From Candidatus Krumholzibacteriia bacterium (GTDB lineage Bacteria; Krumholzibacteriota; Krumholzibacteriia; LZORAL124-64-63): a stretch of DNA of 8,163 bases. The translations under genes and the position numbers were made by a program. The notes under the pieces were generated by a model that saw nothing but the letters and a program-made list of their open reading frames with translations, ran no database searches and had not been told where the DNA came from. The DNA lies in NCBI GenBank assembly GCA_014859985.1, contig JACZKN010000193.1, forward strand, positions 1 through 8,163, written 5' to 3'. This document shows, in pieces, positions 1 to 6,236 of this stretch. Position 1 is the first letter of the stretch. Every line of letters starts with the position of its first letter.

Positions 1-846
1 GCCCGCCCCGTCGCTGAGCGCATACTGGAACCAGGGCTGGATGTCGTAGGCACCGACACGCCCGCGCCGGTCCAGGGCCAGGTAGCCCACCTGGACCTGG
101 GACAGGTCGTCGTGGCGGGCGACGATGCGGGCGACGGCCTCCTCGCAGGCCTCCTGGGGCGAGGCGCCTTGGCGCATCAGTTCGACGATCAGGAAGCTGC
201 CGCAGGTCTTCAGGACCTCCTCGCCCATGCCGGTGGCGCAGGCGGCGCCCACCGCGTCGTCCACGAAGAGGGCCGCGCCCGGGATGGGGCTGTCGCCCAC
301 GCGCCCGTGCATCTTGAAGGCCAGGCCGCTGGTGGAGCAGGCGCCGGACAGGTGGCCGGCCGCGTCCAGGGCCAGCAGGCCGATGGTGTCGTGGTTGCCG
401 GGCGAGGAGTGCTGGGTCCAGGGCTTGTACTCGTGGGTCTCCAACCACTCCTGCCAGGCGCGACGGGCACCGGGGGTCAGCAGGTCCTCCTCGGCGAAGC
501 CCTCGGCCAGGGCGAACTGCCGGGCGCCCTCGCCCGCCAGCAGGACGTGGGGGGTCCTCTCCAGGACCCGCCGCGCCACGCTGACCGGGTGGCGGAAGCC
601 CTCGAGAAAGGCCACCGCGCCGGCGTTGCCGTGCTCGTCCATGACGCAGGCATCCAGGGTCACCCTGCCGTCCCGGTCGGGCAGACCGCCGTAGCCCACG
701 CTGGTGACCGCGGGGTCGGCCTCGGTGACCCGGGCGCCGGTCTCCACCGCGTCCAGGGCCCGGCCGCCCGCCTCCAGGACGGCCCAGCCGGCCGCGTTGG
801 CCGCCAGCCCGAAGTCCCAGGTGCTGACCATCACCGGCTTGCGCAC
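1..846 (-). CDS. Glycosylasparaginase (N4-(beta-N-acetylglucosaminyl)-L-asparaginase), 3' end outside window
   Basis: This Ntn-hydrolase cleaves the bond between GlcNAc and the asparagine side chain, the last step in breaking down N-linked glycans. The visible 282 codons contain the family hallmarks. W10 lies in VSTWDFG, and GNHDTIG carries the nucleophile Thr154 right after Asp, where the precursor self-cleaves into alpha and beta chains. Thr172 (STSG), Arg182 and Asp185 (GRVGDS), and Thr205-Gly206 (ATG) follow. Their spacing matches the Elizabethkingia enzyme (T152, T170, R180, D183, T203, recalled from the literature). Perhaps 20-40 C-terminal residues lie beyond position 1. I chose the GTG at 846 because it is the first start codon in this frame; GTG 834 and ATG 831 are alternatives. 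None has a good ribosome binding site, and coding-like sequence continues upstream, so the true N-terminus may be fused to GH38. No signal peptide is visible. Family identity is near certain; the start is not. Confidence 0.9.
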   Translation of the reverse strand, partial: MRKPVMVSTWDFGLAANAAGWAVLEAGGRALDAVETGARVTEADPAVTSVGYGGLPDRDGRVTLDACVMDEHGNAGAVAFLEGFRHPVSVARRVLERTPHVLLAGEGARQFALAEGFAEEDLLTPGARRAWQEWLETHEYKPWTQHSSPGNHDTIGLLALDAAGHLSGACSTSGLAFKMHGRVGDSPIPGAALFVDDAVGAACATGMGEEVLKTCGSFLIVELMRQGASPQEACEEAVARIVARHDDLSQVQVGYLALDRRGRVGAYDIQPWFQYALSDGAG

Positions 847-940
847 GGGCCAGGCTTCTTCGTCGATGATCTCCGCGGGCAGATGCTTGCCCGCCGGCTG
901 CCGGTCCGGCTGGGCCGCCGCCCGACGGACCGGGCTCGGC
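847..940 (-). other. GH38 to glycosylasparaginase junction with apparent +1 frameshift
   Basis: The GH38 frame (codons whose first base is at positions such as 943 and 964) ends its recognisable fold at LLVEL near 941 but meets no stop codon all the way to position 1. The asparaginase is read one base further along (codons beginning at 846, 831, 387). Between them, GC-rich third positions switch from the first frame to the second near 900-940. In the second frame the sequence reads RRAAAQPDRQPAGKHLP, then AEIIDEEAWPVRKP, which looks like real protein, yet it holds no ATG, GTG or TTG before 846 and no Shine-Dalgarno site. I read this as either a single GH38-asparaginase gene with a frameshift, or two genes whose junction carries an indel. 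An assembly error is possible. Confidence 0.6.
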
Positions 941-3730
941 CAGCTCCACCAGCAGGGTGGCGATCTCCCCGGCCGCGAGCGGCACGCGCAGCTGCCGGCC
1001 GCCGTCCACGACGGCCACCGGGGACCGGTCCAGCTCGAGCTCGGTCTCCAGGATGCCCACCTTCCGGGCGTCCAGGGCGGGCAGGCCCAGTTCCAGGACC
1101 TCGGCCAGTGCCTCGTCGGCCAGGTTCACCAGGCGCAGGACCAGGGACCGGCCGTGCTCGGCCAGCTTGATGGCCGTCACGGCCACCTCGGGCCGGGACT
1201 TGCGCACCAGGAACCGGTCGGCGGGGCGGGCCAGGTCGGCGGTGCCCTGGTGGGTGAGCGGCGGGGTCCGCCAGCACTCGCTCTGGTCCTTGACCCCGGC
1301 GACCAGGGCATCGCCGGCGAAGGGCAGGACGGCGTAGTGGAAGCGGTGCTCGCCCGGGCACTGGGCCTCGGGCGTGGCCAGGGTGGGGCCCGCGTTGGCG
1401 AAGTTGCGGGAGGGGAAGTCGTCGCGGCTGAGCCAGCCCACGGACCGCAGCAGGGTCAGGCGGTACTCGGCGGTGCCGTCGGGCAGGCGGCGGGTCCGGA
1501 ACTCGGGCAGGCCGCGGTTGAGCACGGCCAGGCCCACGTTGCCGTCGGTGACGGCGCTGAAGTCCTGCTGGGGCCACTCCCGGGGCGCGGGCTGGCTCCA
1601 GCCGTCGCCGCCCGGGCGCTCCAGCGGCCGTCGTTCCAGGCGGAAATGGCCGTCGCTGAGCACGGTGTCGGTGCGGATCCCCGTGGGGAAGACCGCCTGC
1701 AGCCGGTGGTCGCGGGCCCGGTTGGCGAACACGGTCTCCACCTCGACGCGGCGGCTGCCGGCGGCCAGGCGCAACCGCACGGCCACCGGGCAGCGGACGG
1801 TGCGCAGGGCGCGGCGGCGGCGGTCCGGGGCGAGTTCCTCGGGCAGGTCCAGCACGAAGGCGGCTTCGGCCACCGCGGCCAGGTGGCTGGACGAGATCAG
1901 GCGCACCTGACCGGCCGCGTCGGCGGCCGAGACCAGGCCCGGCTCCTCCGCCCGGCAGAAGTCGTACTCGTCGCCCACGTCGGCCTCGTCCTCGAGGCGG
2001 CCCAGGCCGGACCAGCCGTGGCCCGTCTGCGGGTGCTCCAGGTCGAAGGTGCCGTCGGCGTAGAGGCAGACCCGCACGTGGGCGTTCTCCAGCACCGCGG
2101 CCGCGCCCTCGAGCCGGGCGCTGACCGCCGAGAAGTTCTCCGCCACGGGGCCCGGCTCGTCCACCAGCCGGTAGCGGGCCACGCCCACCGGCGGCAGGTC
2201 CCGGGCCAGGATCTGCAGGCTGAGGAAGCAGTCCTTGGTGTCGCGGTCCGACTCGCCGCCCACGAAGCGCTCGGCGAAAGGTACGAGGTAGTCGTCCAGC
2301 AGGCGGTGCTGGTCCGCGGCCCACAGCTCGGCGCGGTAGTCGATGCCCCAGAAGCGCTCCAGGAAGCGGCGCTCGGTGATGCGGAAGGGCACCGGGCGGC
2401 CGGCGTCGTCGACCACGCGCAGGTTCTTCAGGTCGTAGCCGAAGGGCTGCAGCACGACCAGGCGCTCGACCACGCAGTCCCGGCGCAGGGGCAGGGGATT
2501 GGCCACGTCGATGACGGTGGTGCGGTCGTCGGCGGCGTCCCGGGCGAAGGTGGGGGACTGGCGGTCCAGCAGGCGGGCCAGCAGCTGGCGGGCGGTCTGC
2601 TCGGCGCGGTCGAAGCGGGTGCCCATCTCCCGGTGCACCTCGTCGATGCTGCAGCCGCAGATGGAGTCGTGGGGATGGTTGCGCAGCAGGTCGCGCCAGG
2701 CCAGGTCCAGCAGGCCGTGCGGCCAGGGATCGCCGTGGTGGAACGCGGCCGCCGCCAGCAGGGGCTCGCAGACCCGGGTCAGCAGGGACTGGCACCACTC
2801 GTTGCGCTGCTTCAGGGGCAGGCGCGCCGACCACACCCCCGAGAGGATCAGGTGGTCGCGGCCGCCCAGCAGGTCGCCCCGGTGCTGGGGGCGGGCCTCG
2901 TCGGGGGTATGGGCGCGGGCGGCGGCCAGGAAGTCCTCGAAGCGCGCCGGGGTGAACGTCGTCTGCGGGAAGGCCTCGCGCAGGGCGCCCAGCACCGCGG
3001 CGAATTCCTGCTGGGGCGGGAAGTGGTCGCAGCCGTTGTTCAGCAGGGCGGGCTCGGCCCCCGGGCGGCGGGCCATCTTCGCGAAGAGCTCGCCGATCCT
3101 CGCCACCGCCAGCTGCGGGTCGACGGCGCGGCGGGTGTGGGCGTGCCAGATCTCGGCGAAACCCAGGCCCGCGGCATTGCAGTAGCCGTCGCACTGGTTG
3201 ACCGCCAGCACCTCGCTGCCGTCGGGGGCCTGCCAGCGGAAGAGCCAGCCCAGCTGTTCGGCCTCGTCGCCCAGGCCGCGAGTGAAGATGAACGAGTCCA
3301 GGCCCGCCAGCCGCAGCAGCTGGGGCGTCTGGGAGGGGTGGCCGAAGCTGTCGGGCATGTAGCCGGCGCGCTGGGTGGGGCCCAGGGGGGCGCAGACCTT
3401 GCGCCCGAACAGGAGGTTGCGCACGGTGGCCTCGCCGCTGACCAGGAACTCGTCCGGCAGGACGTACCAGGGGCCCACGGCCAGGGCGCCGCTGGTGACC
3501 AGGCGCGCCACGCGGTCGCGGTCGGCGGGCACCGCCTCGAGGTAGTCCTCCAGCACCGCCGCCTGGCCGTCCAGGACGAAGTGCCGGAACTGCGGATCCT
3601 GCTCCAGGGCGTCCAGGACGCGGCCCACCACGTCCACCAGGTTCACGCGGAACCGGCTGAAGGGCAGGTACCACTCGAGGTCCCAGTGGGTGTGGGAGAC
3701 GAGGTAGGCCTCGCGGGGTGCAGCGCTCAC
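941..3730 (-). CDS. GH38 alpha-mannosidase (MngB-like bacterial type)
   Basis: A retaining, zinc-dependent alpha-mannosidase that would trim alpha-linked mannose from N-glycans or mannosides. The start is GTG at 3730, six bases after an AGGAG and 11 bases after the GH130 stop. The N-terminus reads VSHTHWDLEW with zinc ligands His15 and Asp17. GYMPDSFGH supplies the predicted nucleophile Asp127, NNGCDHFPP lies around residue 235, and NHPHDSICGCS supplies zinc ligand His354. The middle and C-terminal beta domains (for example DGNVGLAVLNRGLPEF, then VGWLSRDDF) resemble the E. coli mannosylglycerate hydrolase layout. There is no signal peptide, which points to the cytoplasm. The fold ends near residue 930, a usual length for the family, but the frame has no stop codon down to position 1, so the coordinate 941 is where homology fades and not a real terminus. 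Linkage preference cannot be told from sequence. Confidence 0.9.
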
Positions 3731-3736
3731 GGGATG

Positions 3737-3741
3737 CTCCT
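3737..3741 (-). promoter_or_regulatory. Ribosome binding site of GH38
   Basis: AGGAG, preceded by an A (AAGGAG), lies six bases before the GTG at 3730 and touches the TGA stop of GH130 at 3742-3744. It decides the GTG start and suggests that ribosomes finishing GH130 re-initiate on GH38. Confidence 0.8.
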
Positions 3742-4719
3742 TCAGGGCTCGTCGCAGGCGGCGACGAGGTCGTCGAGGGTGGTCTCCAGCAGGCCGACGC
3801 AGGTGTCGGCGGCGCCGTAGAAGAGGCGCGCCGTGCCGTCGGCCCCGACCGCCAGGCCCGACGGGAAGACGACGTTGGGCACCTGGCCCATCAGTTCCCA
3901 GGGCTCGCGGGGCTCGAGGATGTTGTTCCCGCCGCGGGCCAGGACGCGGCACGGGTCGTCCGCGGCGAGCAGCGCGCAGCCCGCCTGGTAGATGTTGGCC
4001 GCGGCGAAGTGGGTGGCGACGCCGTGGTACACCAGCAGCCAGCCGCGTGCGGTGGGCACGGGCGGCGGACCGGCGCCGATCAGTTCGTCCCAGAAGCGGG
4101 GACGGCCGGCCATCACCGTGCCCGCCGGCTCCCAGCGCTCGAGGTCGTCCGAGACCAGCAGGGTGATGGCGCTCCCGGTGGGCGGGCCGCCGGCCGGCGC
4201 CTCGCGGTTGGGGCGCTCGAGCAAGGCCCAGCGCCCGCCGATGCGCGCGGGAAAGAGCACCCCGTTGCGGGTGTCGTGGTCGCCGGTCAGGCCGACCAGT
4301 TCGAGGCGGTCCAGGCCGGCGAAGCCCGCGCCCTGGTCCCCGGCGGCGTGCCACACCGCCAGGCGGCCGCCGCGGTCCGTGTCCAGGGCGGTCACCACCA
4401 GCAGGCGCCCGTCCAGCAGGGTCAGGCGCGGATCGTAGGCGTGGAAGATCTCCAGGGGCAGCCGCTCGTGGCCGCGCAACGCGGTCGGCCGGTCGGCGAC
4501 GGCCAGCGCCGGCCCCGCGACGAGCCGTGCCGGCACCAGGAAGGTGCGCCGGCCGCGGGTCTGCACCCGCAGCAGCAGCACCGTGGCTCCGGCGACCACG
4601 GCCGCGCCCGGGTTGAAGACGCTGGTCGGATCGACGATCCCGGGCGGCATGGCCGGCAGGTCGGTCCGGCAGAGCAGGGGCCCTTCCCGGCCGCCGCGGC
4701 CGACGCGCACTCCGTTCAC
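3742..4719 (-). CDS. GH130 beta-mannoside phosphorylase or beta-mannosidase
   Basis: A 325-residue five-bladed beta-propeller enzyme of the GH130 family. Members phosphorolyse beta-1,4-mannosyl-glucose, mannooligosaccharides or Man-beta-1,4-GlcNAc, releasing mannose 1-phosphate; some subfamilies hydrolyse beta-1,2-mannosides instead. Visible motifs are DPTSVFNPGA (residues 30-39), LLLRVQTRGR (48-57), FHAYDPRLT (92-100, with Asp96 the likely general acid), RNGVLFPARI then LLERP (151-170), WDELIGAGPPP then YHGV (210-234), and VVFPSGL followed by YGAADTCVGL (283-310). These are the usual family blocks, and the length matches the short phosphorylase-type members. The start is GTG at 4719, supported by AAAGGAG six bases upstream. 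It overlaps the CBM9 stop in a GTGA, so translation is probably coupled. There is no signal peptide. Next to GH38 and glycosylasparaginase, the N-glycan core disaccharide Man-GlcNAc is the likeliest substrate; this is inference. Confidence 0.92.
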   Translation of the reverse strand: MNGVRVGRGGREGPLLCRTDLPAMPPGIVDPTSVFNPGAAVVAGATVLLLRVQTRGRRTFLVPARLVAGPALAVADRPTALRGHERLPLEIFHAYDPRLTLLDGRLLVVTALDTDRGGRLAVWHAAGDQGAGFAGLDRLELVGLTGDHDTRNGVLFPARIGGRWALLERPNREAPAGGPPTGSAITLLVSDDLERWEPAGTVMAGRPRFWDELIGAGPPPVPTARGWLLVYHGVATHFAAANIYQAGCALLAADDPCRVLARGGNNILEPREPWELMGQVPNVVFPSGLAVGADGTARLFYGAADTCVGLLETTLDDLVAACDEP

Positions 4720-5843
4720 GGTCCGCTCCTTTGCAGGCGCCCCTCGTGGTCGACCGTGGCCGTCACCACGGACGTGACCAGGCGGGCCCGGAACCAGTCG
4801 GGGCCGCCGTCGAGGGTGAAGGTCTGGCCCTCGCCCAGGGGCATGGTGCGGCCCGGGGCGCGCAGGGGCAGGGTGCCGGGCGCGAGGCCCAGCTCGGCCG
4901 GGTCCGCGGCGTAGCGGCCGTGGGCGGCGTGGAACTCGCGCTGGCGGTAGTAGACGGGCATCAGCGCGTCGGCCAGCAGGATCGCGGCGTGCTCGGGGTT
5001 TCCGGCGAAGGCGTCGCGTTCGTCCTGGCCCGGCTCCAGGAAGACCAGCTCGCCCCAGCGCTCGGGGTAATGCATGGCCACCAGCCCCTGGGGCGACCAC
5101 ACCCAGTTGTCCTCGGGCAGGGGCAGGCCCGTGGCGGGATCGGTGATCTTCGCGTAGCCGCCGTCCACCGCGCGGGTGCGCCACTGCACCCGGGAGAAGT
5201 TCACGCGCCAGATGTCGCCGGGCGCGGGCGGCGCCGGGCGGCCCGCGGCCTGGGCCAGCACCGTCCAGGGCAAAGCCAGTTCCACGGACCAGCCCTCGTC
5301 CCGGTCGGAGGGGTCGTTCAGGGTGCCGTCGACCCGGACGGCCGAGCGCAGCCCCGCGATGTCCCAGGCGTCGATGGCCGGTCCCCCGTCGCGGTAGGGC
5401 CGGACCAGCAGCAGGTCCCACACCGTGCCCAGGGCGTTGATCTCCAGCTCGTAGTAGAGGTGGTTGTCGCCGTCGGGGTCGATGAAGATCTCGAAATCGT
5501 TCTCGTGGTAGATGACGGCGTCGCGCCGCTCGTAGGTGGCCCAGACGTGGGGCTCGACCAGGCGGGCGGCGACGTAGAAGAAACTGTCGTCCCAGGCGGT
5601 GGCCACGTCGGTGCCGAAGCGGGGCCGGGGTTTCGTGTCGCCCTCGATGTCCGTGTCCAGGCGCAGCCAGCGGGTCCAGGCCGGGTCGTCGAGGAGGCCG
5701 TCGATGACCGGCGCCACCGCGGCCCGGGGGCAGCCGGCGCGGGCGGGCGTGCCGTCGACGATCGGCAACGGGAAGGCGCCGGCCGGGGCGGCCGGCAGGA
5801 ACAGGGCCAGGGCCAGGGCGGGCGGCAACTTGCTGAAGGTCAA
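4716..5843 (-). CDS. Secreted CBM9-like (DOMON-type) carbohydrate-binding protein
   Basis: A 375-residue protein with a signal peptide: a short basic start (MTFSK), a hydrophobic run rich in Ala and Leu, and a likely cleavage after APAGA near residue 23. Residues of about 45-240 look like a family 9 carbohydrate-binding domain: VIDGLLDDPAW, TAWDDSFFYVAARL, then YHENDFEIFIDPDGDNHLYYE and WSVELALPW. The conserved AMHYPERWG-type motif follows near residue 255. The last 100 residues contain YYRQREFHAAHGRYAADP, a small helix-and-loop motif reminiscent of pilin-type C-terminal regions, and no catalytic signature I recognise. It probably binds glycan outside the cytoplasm. The start is TTG at 5843, the first start codon after an in-frame TAG. 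The TTG at 5828 would lose the basic residue. It leads the GH130-GH38 operon and overlaps GH130 by GTGA. Family assignment is firm; ligand unknown. Confidence 0.88.
   Translation of the reverse strand: MTFSKLPPALALALFLPAAPAGAFPLPIVDGTPARAGCPRAAVAPVIDGLLDDPAWTRWLRLDTDIEGDTKPRPRFGTDVATAWDDSFFYVAARLVEPHVWATYERRDAVIYHENDFEIFIDPDGDNHLYYELEINALGTVWDLLLVRPYRDGGPAIDAWDIAGLRSAVRVDGTLNDPSDRDEGWSVELALPWTVLAQAAGRPAPPAPGDIWRVNFSRVQWRTRAVDGGYAKITDPATGLPLPEDNWVWSPQGLVAMHYPERWGELVFLEPGQDERDAFAGNPEHAAILLADALMPVYYRQREFHAAHGRYAADPAELGLAPGTLPLRAPGRTMPLGEGQTFTLDGGPDWFRARLVTSVVTATVDHEGRLQRSGP
4726..4732 (-). promoter_or_regulatory. Ribosome binding site of GH130
   Basis: AAAGGAG lies inside the last codons of the CBM9 gene, six bases before the GTG at 4719. 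This strong site fixes the GH130 start and shows that the much longer open frame running up to 6015 is not the real gene. Confidence 0.85.
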
Positions 5844-5853
5844 CTTCCGGTCG

Positions 5854-5859
5854 TCCTTT
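5854..5859 (-). promoter_or_regulatory. Probable ribosome binding site of the CBM9-like gene
   Basis: AAAGGA lies ten bases before the TTG at 5843. The spacing is slightly long, but no better site or ATG/GTG start exists between the in-frame TAG upstream and the signal peptide. Confidence 0.55.
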
Positions 5860-5881
5860 CGCTACGGAGCAGCAGGACGGG

Positions 5882-5910
5882 AGACTAGCACAGGATCGGA
5901 CTGCTGAGAA
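5882..5910 (-). promoter_or_regulatory. Candidate sigma-70-type promoter of the CBM9-GH130-GH38-asparaginase operon
   Basis: On the minus strand TTCTCA (5905-5910, four of six matches to TTGACA) is followed after exactly 17 bases by TAGTCT (5882-5887, three of six matches to TATAAT), preceded by a TGTGC extended -10. The predicted transcript would start near 5875 and leave a leader of about 30 bases before the TTG start. A second, weaker candidate is TTGTCA at 6010-6015 with TAACAG at 5988-5993 (spacing 16). Neither is proven. Confidence 0.35.
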
Positions 5911-5974
5911 CCCGGCGGCGCGACCCGGCGGCAGCCGGAGCTCCCGATCTTCTGGGCGGAACTGTGGTGGTGTG

Positions 5975-6027
5975 GTCATGTAATTTGCTGTTAAAGCCTG
6001 TCCAAAACATGACAATAATCGTGATTA
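5975..6027. repeat. Inverted repeat GTCATGT/ACATGAC and adjacent TAATC/GATTA palindrome
   Basis: GTCATGT at 5975-5981 is matched exactly by ACATGAC at 6007-6013, with 25 bases between. Just beyond, TAATC-GT-GATTA occupies 6016-6027 as a 5+2+5 palindrome. Both sit in the AT-richer core upstream of the operon and could be regulator sites. Short repeats like these can arise by chance, so this is weak. Confidence 0.35.
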
Positions 6028-6069
6028 CTTGGGGTCGGCTGGCCGCCTGTTGTCGTGTCTGCGTTTTCT

Positions 6070-6116
6070 CTTGTTGGTTCGGATCCGAACCGACAGCGGT
6101 TCTGTGAACCAACAAG
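6070..6116. repeat. Nested palindrome cluster built on GGTTC/GAACC
   Basis: CTTGTTGGTTC (6070-6080) and GAACCAACAAG (6106-6116) are perfect 11-base inverted arms. Inside the left part is a perfect 16-base palindrome, GGTTCGGATCCGAACC (6076-6091). GAACCG-ACAG-CGGTTC (6087-6102) and GGTTC-TGT-GAACC (6098-6110) are further perfect hairpins sharing the same units. GGTTC and GAACC alternate four times, with centres 11, 11 and 8 bases apart. No T-run follows on either strand, so it is not a standard terminator. An operator for a dimeric regulator, or alternative RNA hairpins, are the readings I prefer. Confidence 0.75.
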
Positions 6117-6132
6117 CAAAGCGGCCCCCGCT
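6111..6132 (-). terminator. Weak rho-independent terminator candidate after GH20
   Basis: On the minus strand AGCGG-GGG-CCGCT (6120-6132) forms a five-pair stem and is followed by TTGCTTGTT, a broken T-rich tract. It lies about 105 bases after the GH20 stop. The stem is short and the tract interrupted, so termination could be inefficient, leaving readthrough into the downstream operon possible. Confidence 0.3.
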
Positions 6133-6178
6133 GGATAATCATGAAAACGCTGCAACCCCAGATGGGCCCAGACACGGG

Positions 6179-6198
6179 CACAGCCGGGGCGGCCTGTG
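6179..6198 (-). other. Hairpin just downstream of GH20
   Basis: CACAG and CTGTG arms flank an inner CCG-CCC-CGG stem, giving eight base pairs with one bulged G. It begins about 40 bases after the GH20 stop and has no T-run. It could protect the 3' end of the message or assist rho-dependent termination; it may also be chance in GC-rich DNA. Confidence 0.25.
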
Positions 6199-6236
6199 GC
6201 TCGGTCAAGGGGCAGTACCGCTAGCTGAGGCCCGGG

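Larger units (their letters stand above)
5844..6236. other. Intergenic region with AT-richer core
   Basis: This 393-base gap separates the GH20 stop from the CBM9-like start. Its centre, about 5960-6140, is clearly less GC-rich than the coding sequence around it. It contains several inverted repeats, one weak terminator candidate and two promoter candidates, each listed separately. The minus-strand open frame 5885-6208 (107 codons) shows no ribosome binding site, no domain and no coding-like third-position bias, so I do not call a gene here. I see no tRNA or known riboswitch. Confidence 0.7.

Noticed and set aside
831..3674. Minus-strand open frame of 947 codons
   Set aside because: It is an alternate frame of GH38 with Arg/Pro/Gly-rich nonsense, whereas the neighbouring frame carries all GH38 motifs.
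704..3820. Plus-strand open frame of 1038 codons
   Set aside because: Its translation is Gly/Ala/Gln/His/Val-rich with no domain, and it lies opposite the GH38 gene; high GC removes stops on the opposite strand.
4731..5888. Plus-strand open frame of 385 codons opposite the CBM9-like gene
   Set aside because: Low-complexity Gly/Val/Gln composition and antisense to a clear signal-peptide protein.
4720..6015. Upstream extension of the GH130 open frame to 6015
   Set aside because: The extension is Arg/Pro-rich shadow of the CBM9-like gene; GH130 has its own AAAGGAG and GTG start at 4719.
6070..6116. Reading the palindrome cluster as a rho-independent terminator or insertion-sequence end
   Set aside because: No T-run follows on either strand, no transposase is nearby and no target duplication is visible.
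5885..6208. Possible 107-codon minus-strand gene in the intergenic region
   Set aside because: No ribosome binding site, domain or coding bias, and it spans the palindromes and a promoter candidate.
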